Shown here piece by piece: positions 16,958 to 25,954 of a DNA stretch of 51,915 bases (the first letter of the stretch is position 1; every line of letters begins with the position of its first letter). The translations under genes and the position numbers were made by a program. The notes under the pieces are model-generated. The model was given only the letters and a program-made list of their open reading frames with translations. It searched no databases and was not told the DNA's origin. This DNA is from Phenylobacterium sp. (GTDB taxonomy: Bacteria; Pseudomonadota; Alphaproteobacteria; Caulobacterales; Caulobacteraceae): assembly GCA_017991675.1 (NCBI GenBank), contig JAGOQB010000018.1, positions 1 through 51,915 on the forward strand, given 5' to 3'.

Positions 16958-17559
16958 CAGGCGGCTCCTTGAACGCGAGCGGCGAGCGCCGCGTCGATCT
17001 CGGCCGCAGTCACCTTCTGACCGGTCAGCTTCTCGACCATGGCCTGAGCCGTCTCGCCGGCGATGCCGCGGACGTTGGACATGGCTTGGTCGCGCAGGCC
17101 GCGGATGCGAGCCTCGGCCTCATCCATCTGGGCCTGAAGACGGGCGTCTTCGGCCTTCTGGCTGGCGGCGAGTTCAGCGGCGGCCTTGGCCTTGGCTTCG
17201 ACGGCGAGGCTGCGCGCGCGAGCGCGGGCTTCGTCGATCTCGGCCTGGGCGGCCTTGGCTTGCGCCTCGGCTTCAGCCTGAACGCTGCGGGCCTGGGTCA
17301 CCGCGTCGGCGATGGTCGCCGCGCGGGTGTCCTGGATCTTGCGGAGCCGAGGAATGAAGACCTTGGCCAGCAGGATGTAGAGGACGGCGAAGATGAGGAA
17401 GAGCCAGACGATCTGGCCGCCCCAATGTTCGAATTCGAACTGGGGCAGGCCACCTCCGCTCTCGCCGCCGCCATGGGCGGCGACTTCCGTCGTGCCGGCC
17501 GGAGCGTGAGCCCCGTGATCGGCGGCGACGGCCTCGTGGGATGTGGTCTCGGCGGCCAT
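16957..17559 (-). CDS. atpG: ATP synthase F0 subunit b'
   Basis: 200 residues. An extended His/Gly/Glu-rich N-terminus of about 47 residues precedes the membrane helix ('QIVWLFLIFAVLYILLAKVFIPRL'), then a long coiled helix ('QAEAEAQAKAAQAEIDEARARARSLAVEAKAKAAAELAAS'). Two different b-type subunits are usual in alphaproteobacteria and cyanobacteria. It heterodimerises with b in the peripheral stalk. The gene lies between atpE and atpF. The name atpG (b') follows alphaproteobacterial usage and is not the F1 gamma subunit. Confidence 0.93.
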   Translation of the reverse strand: MAAETTSHEAVAADHGAHAPAGTTEVAAHGGGESGGGLPQFEFEHWGGQIVWLFLIFAVLYILLAKVFIPRLRKIQDTRAATIADAVTQARSVQAEAEAQAKAAQAEIDEARARARSLAVEAKAKAAAELAASQKAEDARLQAQMDEAEARIRGLRDQAMSNVRGIAGETAQAMVEKLTGQKVTAAEIDAALAARVQGAA

Positions 17560-17636
17560 AAGGCTTAGACGTCCTTATAAACGCAGGTCAGGGCGCGACG
17601 ATGACGACGCGCCCCTCGGGACCTGCGGATCTGGCT

Positions 17637-17861
17637 TTAGGAGAACAGGATGAGCAGGCCGAGCACGAAGGCCAGGATGCCCAGAGCTTCGGTCAGAGCC
17701 GCGCCCAGGATCAGGTTGGTGAACTGGCCGCCGGCGGCCGACGGGTTGCGCGTGGCGCCCGCCAGGAAGTGGCCGAAGATGGTGCCCACGCCGATGCCGG
17801 CGCCGATCATGCCCAGGGTAGCGAGGCCAGCGCCGATGAACTTAGCGGCTTCAGCGTCCAT
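17637..17861 (-). CDS. atpE: ATP synthase F0 subunit c
   Basis: 74 residues, two membrane helices joined by the polar loop '[11 protein letters not shown]'. The proton-carrying carboxylate is Glu58 in '[19 protein letters not shown]'. The Gly-rich first helix ('[24 protein letters not shown]') is the ring-packing motif. Forms the rotating c-ring. It lies 52 bp after atpB and 77 bp before b', both larger gaps than elsewhere in the operon, perhaps allowing the higher translation needed for the multicopy subunit. Confidence 0.98.
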   Translation of the reverse strand: MDAEAAKFIGAGLATLGMIGAGIGVGTIFGHFLAGATRNPSAAGGQFTNLILGAALTEALGILAFVLGLLILFS

Positions 17862-17913
17862 AGTTTTCAGTCCCGTTTGAAAGTTGAAGAGGGTTGTTGA
17901 GTGCGACGGCCGA

Positions 17914-18699
17914 TCAGTGGTGATGGCCGAGGTTGACCACGTCGTTGAGATAGACGCAGGCCAGAACCGCGAAGACGAACGCCTGCAGGAAGGCGACCAG
18001 GAACTCCAGCGCCGTCAGGGCGACGACGCCGCCGAGCGAGAGAGCCGCCGCCACATAGGCGAGGGAGGCGACGCCGCCGCTGGCGGCCAGAGCGCCCAGC
18101 GAGATGATGAAGCCGGCGAAGACCTTCATGGCCACGTGGCCGCCCAGCATGTTGCCGAACAGACGCAGGGCGAGGGTCACCGGGCGCAGCAGGAAGGACA
18201 GGATCTCGATCGGGGTGACCAGGATCAGCATGTACCAGGGGATGCCCGCCGGGACGAACAGCTTGTACATGTTCGCGCCGTTGCGCAGCACGCCGTAGAT
18301 GATGACGATCAGGATGGTCATCACGGCCAGCGAGGCGGTAACCGCCAGCTGCGAAGTCGCCGTGAAGACGAGGAACATGCCCAGCATGTTCATCATCAGA
18401 ATGAACATGAACAGGGTCAGGATGTAGGGGAAGAACTTGCGCCCTTCGTGGCCGATGATCCCGGCGACGAGGTCGTCAATGTAGCTGAACATCCCCTCGC
18501 CAATGACCTGCAACCGGCCCGGCACGACCGCGGCCTTGGCGGTGGTCACCGCAAAGAACACGACAACCAGCGCCGCCGCCAAGAGCATCGCGACAGTGGA
18601 GTTGGTGATCGACATGTCGATCGCGCCGATGCCCGGAAGGGTGATGGCGGGCAGATCCACGACCTTGTGGATCTCGAACTGATGCATCGGGTCGGCCAT
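17914..18699 (-). CDS. atpB: ATP synthase F0 subunit a
   Basis: 261 residues with five or six membrane helices. The essential stator arginine is in '[22 protein letters not shown]', and the C-terminal helix '[28 protein letters not shown]' carries the conserved Glu/Gln half-channel residues. It forms the proton channel with the c-ring. The ATG at 18699 is preferred over a second Met four codons later. Operon order is atpI-atpB-atpE-b'-b. Confidence 0.97.
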   Translation of the reverse strand: MADPMHQFEIHKVVDLPAITLPGIGAIDMSITNSTVAMLLAAALVVVFFAVTTAKAAVVPGRLQVIGEGMFSYIDDLVAGIIGHEGRKFFPYILTLFMFILMMNMLGMFLVFTATSQLAVTASLAVMTILIVIIYGVLRNGANMYKLFVPAGIPWYMLILVTPIEILSFLLRPVTLALRLFGNMLGGHVAMKVFAGFIISLGALAASGGVASLAYVAAALSLGGVVALTALEFLVAFLQAFVFAVLACVYLNDVVNLGHHH

Positions 18700-18715
18700 G
18701 CCGCCTCGAACTCCC

Positions 18716-19066
18716 TCAATCGTCCTCGTCGTCGGGGGGAAGGTCCTGAACGGGACCCCATTCCCTCGCCGCTTCGGCGGTCATGCGCTGGGCCGAACGA
18801 ACGGCCATCCAAATAGAAACGCCGAAGCCCACGAGGACTCCGATGATCATCCCCCAAGGCGCCGTCTTCAGAACGACGTCCGCCCCAGCTCCGAAGCCCA
18901 GGCCCACAAAGACCCCGCCTATCAGCACGCCCATGAGGCGATAGCCGTAGCCGGCGGCCTTGGAACCGTAGTCGTGCACGACCGGGGTAGTGCGCTGTTC
19001 CAGCGCCGCAGCCCTTTCGTCGAGGCGCTTGATGGCCTCGTCGCGCGAATTGTCCGGATGCGGCAT
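18716..19066 (-). CDS. atpI: ATP synthase assembly/accessory protein AtpI
   Basis: 116 residues from the ATG at 19066 (a TTG 18 codons upstream is in frame but lies close to the likely promoter). Two membrane helices ('YGYRLMGVLIGGVFVGLGFGAG' and 'APWGMIIGVLVGFGVSIWMAV') with an acidic tail 'GPVQDLPPDDEDD'. AtpI proteins help c-ring assembly or Mg/Ca handling in other bacteria and are encoded first in F0 operons, as here, 16 bp ahead of atpB. Confidence 0.88.
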   Translation of the reverse strand: MPHPDNSRDEAIKRLDERAAALEQRTTPVVHDYGSKAAGYGYRLMGVLIGGVFVGLGFGAGADVVLKTAPWGMIIGVLVGFGVSIWMAVRSAQRMTAEAAREWGPVQDLPPDDEDD

Positions 19067-19129
19067 GCGTCGGGCGGCCTTTTGGAACCACGACGTCGCC
19101 CGCCGCGGCCGGGGCTTCAAGTCGCGCGG

Positions 19130-19158
19130 AACCTATAGGCGCGGGTGCGGTGCGTCAA
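19130..19158 (-). promoter_or_regulatory. Candidate promoter of the F0 operon
   Basis: On the minus strand TTGACG (19158-19153) is followed after 17 bases by TAGGTT (19135-19130); a TATAGG with a 15-base spacer overlaps it. It is about 65 bp upstream of the atpI ATG. This is the best sigma-70-like match in the 227-bp gap between smc and atpI; the evidence is visual only. Confidence 0.4.
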
Positions 19159-19224
19159 GGCTGGGGTTGTGCGATTTAGCGCGTTGTAATTGCTGAGAAA
19201 AATGACGTCGCGACAACTCGTCCA

Positions 19225-19254
19225 CCGCCCGCGGGGCCAGACCGCCGGGGGCGG
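19225..19254 (-). terminator. Possible terminator after smc
   Basis: CCGCCC (19225-19230) and GGGCGG (19249-19254) can form a GC hairpin about 40 bp past the smc stop on the minus strand, upstream of the atpI promoter candidate. No U-run follows it closely. It could insulate the F0 operon from smc transcription. Confidence 0.3.
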
Positions 19255-19293
19255 AGGTTAGGAACGGCGCAGATTCCCTTGCGGAACCTCGAC

Positions 19294-22200
19294 TTATTGC
19301 GCCGCCATGGCCTCGGCTTGGCGCAGGTCGACCGAGACCAGCTGCGAGACGCCGCGCTCCGCCATGGTCACCCCGAACAGGCGGTCCATGCGGGCCATGG
19401 TCACCGGATTGTGGGTGATGGTGATGAACCGGGTCTCGGTGCGGCGGCGCATTTCGTCGAGCAGGTTGCAGTAGCGGTCGACATTGGCGTCGTCGAGCGG
19501 GGCGTCGACCTCGTCGAGCACGCAGATCGGGGCCGGCTGGGCCAGGAACACCCCGAAGATCAGGGCGCAGGCGGTCAGCGCCTGCTCGCCGCCGCTCATC
19601 AGGCTCATGGTCGAAAGCCGCTTGCCGGGCGGGCAGGCGTAGATTTCGAGGCCGGCCTCCAGCGGGTCGTCGGATTCGACCAGCCGCAGCTCGGCCTGGC
19701 CGCCTTGGAACAGCGCCTGGAAGAGCGTCTTGAAGTGCTCGTTGATCACTTCGAAGGCGGCCAGCAGGCGCTCGCGGCCCTCGCCATTCAGTTCGTCGAT
19801 GCCCTGGCGCAGACGGGCGATGGCGCCGGTCAGGTCGGTGCGCTCGCTCATCATGGTCTCGAGGCGGGCGGCGTGCTCGCCGGCTTCTTCCTCGGCGCGC
19901 AGGTTCACCGCCCCGATCGAATCGCGCTGGCGCTCCAGGGCGTAGAGGTGGGCTTCCATGCCGCCGGCGTCGGTCGGGATGGCGACCGCCTCTTGCGCCA
20001 GCTGGCGGCCGAGCTGCTCGGGCTCGATGCGCGCGGTCTCGCGGATCTGGCTGGTGATCTCGGTCAGCCGCTCGATCGCCGCTTCCAGCTTGGCGGCCAG
20101 GGAGGCGCGCAGCTCGCGGGCCTCGCCGGCGGCGCTTTCGGCGGCGCGCAGGGCGCGGTCGGCCTCGGTGCGGGCGGCCTCGGCCCCCGCCAAGGCGTCG
20201 GAGGACTGGGCGCGGCGGGCCTCGGCGGCGGCGAGCTCGTCGAGCAGCTTGCCGAGCCGCTCCTGGTGCGAGGCCGGGGCTTCGAGCGCCTGGTCGAGAT
20301 TGGCCTGCACCTTGGCGCGGCCCTCGGCCAGGTCGTCCAGGCGGCGGGCGGCGGTCGCGCCGCGACGGGTCCAGTCGTCGCTGTCGCGCTTCAGGTTCTC
20401 GTGCCGACGGGCGCGGCCGTCGCGCTCGCGCACTTCCAGTTCGAGCGCCGAGCGGGCGGCGGAGGCGGCCTCGCGGGCCGGGCCGGCGGCGGCGCGGGCG
20501 GCGGCCAGGCGCTCGACCAGGTCGCCGGCCTCGCCCTGGCTGGAGGTCTCGGCGACGGCGGTGACCAGGATCTGCTCGGCGTCCGCGAGCTCGGCCTCGA
20601 AGCGCCCGATCATGTCGTCCAGCGACTGGGCCTGGGCCTCGCGGCGGGTCGCCTCGCGGTCGAGCTTTTCCAGGGCGCCGCGGGCGATCGAGACCTTTTG
20701 TTCGGCCGCCGGCGGTTCGCGGCGGGCGTTGCGCACGGCGTCCTCGGCGGCGCGGACCTTGGCGGAGGCGGCGGCCAGGGCGTCCTTTGCGGCCGCAGCG
20801 CGCGGCGAAACCGCCTCGATCTCGGTCTCGACCTCCGCGAGGCGGGTCTTCTGCTCCATGCGAATGGCGGCGGGCTTGGGGGCGTCGGCGCGGGCGACGA
20901 AGCCGTCCCAGCGCCAGAGGTCGCCTTCCTTGGAGACCAGCCGTGCCCCGGGCGGCAGCGAGGCGGAAAGGCGATCGCCGTCCTCGCGGGGGACCAGGGC
21001 GATGTGCGCCAGGCGGGCGGCCAGGGCGTCGGGGGCCTTCACCTTCGGGGCCAACGGCTCGACACCCGGCAGCCAGGAGGCGGGGGAGGCCTCGCCGCCG
21101 CCCCAGAAGGCCGGAGCCTTGGGGTCGAGGGCGGCGTCGAGGTCGTCGCCGAGCGCGGCGGCGACGGCGCGTTCATAACCGCGGGCCGGAACCACCGAGT
21201 CGAGGGCAGGGGCGAAGCCGGCGCGCCGCTGCTGGGCGACGATCTGGGCCAGGGCGCGGGCCTCGGCGGTCAGCCGGCCGAGCTGCTCGTCCTGCTTGCG
21301 GGCGGCCTCGCGCGCCTCGGCCTCGGCGACGGCGGCCTTGCCGCGCTCTTCCTCGGCGGACTCCTGCGCGGCGCGGACGGCGGCCAGCGCGGCCTGGGCG
21401 CGCTCGAGCTCGGCGCGGGCCTCCTCGATCTGCGGGGTGACGGCGGGGCCGAGCTGGGCGCGTTCGCCCTTGGCCTGGTCGAGGGCGCGGCGGGTGCGCA
21501 GGACGCGGTTGTTGGCCTCATCGACCCGGGCGGCGCCGGCGCGGCGGCGGGCCTCGTCGGCGGCGGCCAGGGCGGCGAGCTCCTCGACCGCCTTGTCGGC
21601 GGCGATGCGGGCCTCCTCGGCGGCGCGGGCGGCGGCTTCCAGCTCGGGCACGCGCTCGGGCGCGGCGGCGATGGCCGCCTCCAGCGCCTCCAGGTCCTCG
21701 GCCATGCGCGCCAGGGCGGCTTGGGCGTCGTGGGCGATCTGGGTCTCGCGGTCGCGGTCGCCGTCGATGCGGGTCAGGTCGCCGGTCAGGCGCTCGACCT
21801 CGGCGGCCAGGGCCTCGCCCTCGCGCTCCAGGCGGTCTTTGTCGATGGCCAGGCGATGCAGGATCGCCGCGGCGATGGTCTCGGCCTCGCGCAGCGGCTT
21901 GATCGCCTCCTCGGCCTGGGCGGCGCGGGTGGTGGCGCTCGCCGCCTCGCGGGTGTTGGCCTCGACCGCGGCGACCGCGGCGGCGGCTTCCTCGCGCAGG
22001 CGCACGGCGGCGTCACGGGCCTCGGACCAGCGGGCGAAGAGGACGGCGCCCTGCAGGGCGCGGATCTCGGCCGACAGTTTCTTGTAGCGCTCGGCCTGAC
22101 GGGCTTCGCGGCGCAGGCGGTTGAGGGCGGTCTCCAGCTCGCGCGAGACGTCGTCGAGGCGGGCGAGGTTGGTCTCGGCGGCGCGCAGCCGCAGCTCGGC

Positions 22201-22737
22201 CTCGTGTCGGCGCGAATGCAGGCCCGAGACGCCGGCCGCCTCTTCGAGGATCAGGCGGCGGTTCTGCGGTTTGGCGGCGATCAGTTCGGAGATCTGGCCC
22301 TGGCGCACCAGGGCCGGTGAGTTCGAGCCGGTCGAGGCGTCGGCGAACAGCAGCTGGACGTCGCGGGCGCGCACCTCGCGGCCGTTGATCTTGTAGGTCG
22401 AGCCGGCGCCCTTATCGATCCGCCGGACGACCTCCAGCACCGGGGCGTCGTTGAAGGCCGGCGGGGCGCGGCGGTCGGAATTGTCGATGGTCAGGACGAC
22501 TTCGGCATGATTGCGCGAGGCGCGATTGCCCGAGCCGGCGAAGATCACGTCGTCCATGCCGCCGGCGCGCATCGCCTTGGCGGAATTGGCCCCCATCACC
22601 CAGCGCAGGGCTTCCAGCAGGTTCGACTTGCCGCAGCCGTTCGGTCCGACGATGCCCGTGACTCCGGGCTCGATCCGAAACTCGGTCGGATCGACGAAGG
22701 ACTTGAAGCCGGAGAGTCGGAGCCTCTGGAAATGCAC
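19294..22737 (-). CDS. smc: Chromosome segregation protein SMC
   Basis: 1147 residues, full-length SMC. Walker A is GPNGCGKSN at 31-39. The two long coiled-coil arms, rich in Ala, Arg and Glu, are separated by a hinge near 515-650 ('[24 protein letters not shown]...'). The C-terminal head has the ABC signature '[19 protein letters not shown]' and Walker B '[21 protein letters not shown]'. It loads at ParB/parS and condenses chromosomes with ScpA/ScpB. GTG start at 22737, 16 bp after the stop of the upstream DsbA-like gene; the ribosome site is weak, suggesting coupling. Alanine-rich arms explain long spurious reading frames on the other strand. Confidence 0.98.
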   Translation of the reverse strand: MHFQRLRLSGFKSFVDPTEFRIEPGVTGIVGPNGCGKSNLLEALRWVMGANSAKAMRAGGMDDVIFAGSGNRASRNHAEVVLTIDNSDRRAPPAFNDAPVLEVVRRIDKGAGSTYKINGREVRARDVQLLFADASTGSNSPALVRQGQISELIAAKPQNRRLILEEAAGVSGLHSRRHEAELRLRAAETNLARLDDVSRELETALNRLRREARQAERYKKLSAEIRALQGAVLFARWSEARDAAVRLREEAAAAVAAVEANTREAASATTRAAQAEEAIKPLREAETIAAAILHRLAIDKDRLEREGEALAAEVERLTGDLTRIDGDRDRETQIAHDAQAALARMAEDLEALEAAIAAAPERVPELEAAARAAEEARIAADKAVEELAALAAADEARRRAGAARVDEANNRVLRTRRALDQAKGERAQLGPAVTPQIEEARAELERAQAALAAVRAAQESAEEERGKAAVAEAEAREAARKQDEQLGRLTAEARALAQIVAQQRRAGFAPALDSVVPARGYERAVAAALGDDLDAALDPKAPAFWGGGEASPASWLPGVEPLAPKVKAPDALAARLAHIALVPREDGDRLSASLPPGARLVSKEGDLWRWDGFVARADAPKPAAIRMEQKTRLAEVETEIEAVSPRAAAAKDALAAASAKVRAAEDAVRNARREPPAAEQKVSIARGALEKLDREATRREAQAQSLDDMIGRFEAELADAEQILVTAVAETSSQGEAGDLVERLAAARAAAGPAREAASAARSALELEVRERDGRARRHENLKRDSDDWTRRGATAARRLDDLAEGRAKVQANLDQALEAPASHQERLGKLLDELAAAEARRAQSSDALAGAEAARTEADRALRAAESAAGEARELRASLAAKLEAAIERLTEITSQIRETARIEPEQLGRQLAQEAVAIPTDAGGMEAHLYALERQRDSIGAVNLRAEEEAGEHAARLETMMSERTDLTGAIARLRQGIDELNGEGRERLLAAFEVINEHFKTLFQALFQGGQAELRLVESDDPLEAGLEIYACPPGKRLSTMSLMSGGEQALTACALIFGVFLAQPAPICVLDEVDAPLDDANVDRYCNLLDEMRRRTETRFITITHNPVTMARMDRLFGVTMAERGVSQLVSVDLRQAEAMAAQ

Positions 22738-22753
22738 GGGCCGGGGGCGCCTC

Positions 22754-23380
22754 CTACCGCTTGGAGGCCGCGGCGACCGCGGCGTCGAGTTCAGCGGCGG
22801 TCATCTCGCCTTCCTTCACCTTCACGCCGTTGAACACGAAGGTGGGGGTGCCGGAGATCTCGCCCTGCTTGGCGTTGCGCGAGACGCGGGCATTGAGGGC
22901 GTCGAGCGCGGCGGTATCGGAAAGGCAGGCTTCGAACTGGGCTTCGCTGAGGCCGCCGGCCTTGGCCGCGGCGACCAGCACCGCGCGGGCGTCGCCGGTG
23001 TTGACCATCTCGTCATGGCCGCGGAACACCGCGTCGACGACGGTGAAGTAGTTGTCCTTGCCGGCGCAACGGGCGGTCAGATAGCCGGCCGCGGCGACCT
23101 GGGCCGGCGGCGTCAGGATCTCGCGCAGGGTGTAGTGGACCTTGCCGGTGTCGATGTACTTCTTCTTGAAGGCCGGAAAGACCTCGTTGTTGAACACCGC
23201 GCAGTGGCTGCAGCTGAGCGAGGCGTATTCGACCAGCTTCACCTTGGCCTTGGGGTCGCCCAGCGACATGTCGTCAGACACAGGCGTGGGGGGCAGCGGC
23301 GGGGCGGCCAGGGCCGAACCGGCGCAGAGCGCAACCGCCCCGAGGACGGCGACGGCGATGCGACGGTTCGGCTGGCGCAT
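22754..23380 (-). CDS. DsbA-like thiol-disulphide oxidoreductase (soluble periplasmic copy)
   Basis: 208 residues. A signal peptide (about 1-26, cleavage after 'SALAA') precedes a thioredoxin-fold domain with the active site Cys57-Ser-His-Cys60 in '[20 protein letters not shown]' and the cis-Pro loop '[12 protein letters not shown]'. It belongs to the Thioredoxin_4/DsbA group common upstream of smc in alphaproteobacteria, expected to introduce or shuffle disulphides in periplasmic proteins. It has an adjacent paralogue three bases upstream that is a lipoprotein. Confidence 0.9.
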   Translation of the reverse strand: MRQPNRRIAVAVLGAVALCAGSALAAPPLPPTPVSDDMSLGDPKAKVKLVEYASLSCSHCAVFNNEVFPAFKKKYIDTGKVHYTLREILTPPAQVAAAGYLTARCAGKDNYFTVVDAVFRGHDEMVNTGDARAVLVAAAKAGGLSEAQFEACLSDTAALDALNARVSRNAKQGEISGTPTFVFNGVKVKEGEMTAAELDAAVAAASKR

Positions 23381-23383
23381 GGC

Positions 23384-24001
23384 TTACTTCGAGGCCTCGG
23401 CGACGGCCGCGTCGAGCTCGGTCATGGTCATCTCGCCTTCCTTGAGCTTCTTGCCGTTGATCACGAACGACGGGGTCGCGGTGATCTTGTCGACCTTCAC
23501 GGCCTTTTCGACGCGCTCGTTCAGCGCCTTCAGGGCCGCCTCGTCGGTGATGCAGGCGTTGAACTTCTCTTCGGTCATGCCGGCCGACTGGGCGGTGCGC
23601 AGCAGGATCCCGCGCATGTCGCCGGTGGTGAACATCTCCTGCTGGGCATGGAAGATGGCGTCGGTGACCTGGAAGTACTTGTCCTTGCCGGCGCAGCGCG
23701 CGGTCAGGAAGCCGGCGGCGGCCACCTCGTTCGGCGGGGTGAGGAATTCCTTGAAGGTGTAATGCACCTTGCCGGTGTCGATGTACTTCTTCTTGAACTC
23801 GGGGAAGACCTCGTTGTTGAACTTGCCGCAGTGGCTGCAGGTCAGCGAGGCGTACTCCACCAGCTTCACCTTGGCGTTGGGATCGCCCAGGGTCATGTCG
23901 GCGGTGTCGACGGACCCGGCGCCGCCGCTCTTGGAGCAGCCGGCCAGGGCGAGCGCGCCCAGGGCCGCGACGACGAGAAGGCGACGGTTGAAGTTCGGCA
24001 T
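23384..24001 (-). CDS. DsbA-like thiol-disulphide oxidoreductase (lipoprotein copy)
   Basis: 205 residues from the ATG at 24001, preceded by AGAGG. A lipobox LALAGC places the lipid-modified Cys at 22, so the protein should be membrane-tethered. The active site is Cys55-Ser-His-Cys58 in 'VEYASLTCSHCGKFNNEVFP', with cis-Pro 'ATPSFVINGKKL'. Large parts match the downstream copy residue for residue ('[14 protein letters not shown]', '[14 protein letters not shown]'), showing a tandem duplication followed by divergence of the export signal. Confidence 0.9.
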   Translation of the reverse strand: MPNFNRRLLVVAALGALALAGCSKSGGAGSVDTADMTLGDPNAKVKLVEYASLTCSHCGKFNNEVFPEFKKKYIDTGKVHYTFKEFLTPPNEVAAAGFLTARCAGKDKYFQVTDAIFHAQQEMFTTGDMRGILLRTAQSAGMTEEKFNACITDEAALKALNERVEKAVKVDKITATPSFVINGKKLKEGEMTMTELDAAVAEASK

Positions 24002-24087
24002 TTGCACCTCTGCGGAATTCCGAATGAAAGATTAAAGCGCGATTCCCGGCCCGTGGAACGTGGGCGCCGGGGCGAAGTCAACCAGGC

Positions 24088-24630
24088 TCAGCCGGCTCCC
24101 CGCCGCATAACGCCCCGACCGAGCCTCAGCAATGCGGCTTTCAGGGGGCTGTCGGGGGCGTGCTCGAGCCCGCGGGCCAGTTCGGCCTCCTGGGCGGCGT
24201 CCAGCGGCGCGGTGCGCCGGCGGACGGGTTTGGTCTCGGCCGCGGCCGTGCGCAGCGGCCCCTGGACGATCCGCAGCTTGTTCACCGCGCCCTCGCCGAG
24301 GAACAGGTTCACCCGTGAGACGATCTCGTGCGCCTGGTGCTGGATCAGGGCGGCCGAGGCGCCGGCGACGCGGATCTCCAGCGCGCCGGGGCCGCCGCCG
24401 CGCGGCTTGGTCAGCTTCACCGGCTCGGTGCGCTTGGCCAGCTCGACGCCGACGATCTCGCGCCAGCGCGCCTGCAGCGCGCCGGGCCCCTGGCCGTACT
24501 TGGCGTCCAGCTCCTTGAGCAGCTTGGAGAGACCCCGCCCGGCGACCGGCGGCGGCCGGCGCTGGGGCCGCGTGCGCTTGCGCGCCAGGATCTCGGCGGC
24601 TTCGGCGGGCGTGGGCAGGGGGCGAGGCAT
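24088..24630 (-). CDS. DUF721/DciA-like protein
   Basis: 180 residues from the ATG at 24628-24630. The central region 'LSKLLKELDAKYGQGPGALQARWREIVGVELAKRTEPVKL' followed by 'GALEIRVAGASAALIQHQAHEIVSRVNLFLGEGAVNKLRIVQGPL' matches DUF721, a KH-like fold whose DciA members load the replicative helicase DnaB in bacteria lacking DnaC. Whether this copy has that role is inference. It heads the minus-strand run DUF721-dsbA-dsbA-smc and is divergent from mutY by 58 bp, a conserved arrangement. Confidence 0.82.
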   Translation of the reverse strand: MPRPLPTPAEAAEILARKRTRPQRRPPPVAGRGLSKLLKELDAKYGQGPGALQARWREIVGVELAKRTEPVKLTKPRGGGPGALEIRVAGASAALIQHQAHEIVSRVNLFLGEGAVNKLRIVQGPLRTAAAETKPVRRRTAPLDAAQEAELARGLEHAPDSPLKAALLRLGRGVMRRGAG

Positions 24631-24688
24631 CGGCCGCCACCTTACAACAAGCCTCCCGTCCGAGGCGAGGATCGGGTAGCTGAACCTG

Positions 24689-25735
24689 GTGACGCCCGAG
24701 ACGCTCCGCGACCGCCTGCTGGCCTGGTACGACGCCAACGCCCGCGACCTGCCCTGGCGGGTGGGGCCGGCCGACCATGCGCTGGGCGAGCGCGCCGACC
24801 CCTACCGCGTGTGGCTGTCGGAAGTGATGCTCCAGCAGACGACGGTGCCGCACGCCGCGCCCTATTTCCTCAAGTTCACCCGGCGCTGGCCGAGCGTCAG
24901 CGACCTGGCCGCCGAGGACGACGGCGAGGTGATGGCCGCCTGGGCGGGGCTTGGCTACTACGCCCGGGCCCGCAACCTGCTGGCCTGCGCCCGGGCCGTC
25001 GCGCGCGACCACGGCGGGGTGTTTCCCGATACCGAAGAGGGGCTGCGAACCTTGCCCGGGCTTGGGCCGTACACCGCCGCGGCGGTAGGGGCGATCGCCT
25101 TCGACCGGCCGACCAATGTGGTCGACGGCAATGTCGAGCGGGTGATGTCGCGGCTGTTCGCGGTCGAGACGCCGTTGCCGGACGGCAAGGCCGAGCTGAA
25201 GGCGCTGGCCGGCGGGCTGGTGCGCGACCATCGTCCGGGGGACTGGGCGCAGGCGCTGATGGACCTGGGGGCCACGATCTGCCGGCCCAAGGCCCCGCTG
25301 TGCGACCGCTGCCCGCTCAGCGAGGCCTGCGCCGGCCTGACCGGCGGCGAGCCGCAGACCTATCCGCGCAAGACGCCCAAGGCCGCGCGGCCGCATCGCC
25401 ACGGCGTCGCCTACATCCTGACGCGCGGAAACGAGGTGGCGCTGGTGCGCCGGCCGCCCGAGGGGCTGCTGGGCGGCATGCTGGCCCTGCCGACCAGCGA
25501 CTGGCGCGCGAGCGGCTGGAGCGACGCCGAGGCCGCCGCGGCCGCGCCGACGCCGGCCGATTGGCGAGCGGCGGGGGAGGTCGAGCACGTCTTCACCCAC
25601 TTCAGCCTGACCCTGCGGCTGCTGCGGGCCGAGGGCGACGCCGAGGGGCTGATCTGGACGCCGAGGGACGGGCTGGGCGCCCTGCCGAGCGTGTTCCTCA
25701 AGGCCGCGCGGGCGGGGCTGAACAGCCTGCTCTGA
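24689..25735 (+). CDS. mutY: Adenine DNA glycosylase
   Basis: 348 residues from a GTG. Catalytic Glu45 is in 'WLSEVMLQQTTVP'; the helix-hairpin-helix is 'TLPGLGPYTAAAVGAIAF' (121-138) and the catalytic Asp is Asp146 in 'NVVDGNVERV'. The [4Fe-4S] cysteines are Cys198, 205, 208 and 214 (C-x6-C-x2-C-x5-C). A C-terminal NUDIX-like domain ('HGVAYILTRGNEVALVRRPPEGLLGGMLALP') recognises 8-oxoguanine. It removes adenine mispaired with 8-oxoG. Divergent from the DUF721 gene. Confidence 0.97.
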   Translation: MTPETLRDRLLAWYDANARDLPWRVGPADHALGERADPYRVWLSEVMLQQTTVPHAAPYFLKFTRRWPSVSDLAAEDDGEVMAAWAGLGYYARARNLLACARAVARDHGGVFPDTEEGLRTLPGLGPYTAAAVGAIAFDRPTNVVDGNVERVMSRLFAVETPLPDGKAELKALAGGLVRDHRPGDWAQALMDLGATICRPKAPLCDRCPLSEACAGLTGGEPQTYPRKTPKAARPHRHGVAYILTRGNEVALVRRPPEGLLGGMLALPTSDWRASGWSDAEAAAAAPTPADWRAAGEVEHVFTHFSLTLRLLRAEGDAEGLIWTPRDGLGALPSVFLKAARAGLNSLL

Positions 25736-25744
25736 ACCCAAGCG

Positions 25745-25784
25745 TCATCTCGGTTTCGGCGCAGCCGAAGACCGGGCCGGATGA
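25745..25784. repeat. REP-like palindrome after mutY
   Basis: TCATCTCGG near 25745 leads into the hairpin TTCGGC-GCA-GCCGAA (25755-25769), then CCGGGCCGGATGA. The outer CATC/GATG can also pair. It shares layout with the copy at 51751-51807 and likely doubles as the mutY terminator region. Confidence 0.6.
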
Positions 25785-25840
25785 ACACCTGATCGGTCCG
25801 GCAAGGGCCAAGCCTGCGCCACGGACTCTGTTGTCAGCGT

Positions 25841-25885
25841 CAATGGATCCCGGCCTTACGCTGCGCTCCAGCCGGGATGACATTG
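25841..25885. repeat. REP-like palindrome upstream of the glucosidase-like gene
   Basis: Arms CAATG (25841-25845) with ATCCCGGC (25847-25854), and GCCGGGAT (25871-25878) with CATTG (25881-25885), form a long hairpin around a loop that is itself partly palindromic. The ATCCCGGC/GCCGGGAT core is the dispersed alphaproteobacterial motif also seen at 12953-12970. Together with 25745-25784 it fills the 219-bp gap between mutY and the next gene. Confidence 0.75.
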
Positions 25886-25954
25886 GAAGGCGGCGCTCTC
25901 GGAAAGGACTGCGCCGTTCCGCGTTCTTTCGGGTAACAGATGCAGGGGAAGCCA

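Noticed and set aside
19279-22320. A very long open frame (about 1000 codons) on the plus strand opposite smc.
   Set aside because: It is antisense to a certain smc gene; its translation is a low-complexity Gly/Ala/Arg/Leu run caused by the GC-rich, Ala-rich coiled-coil codons.
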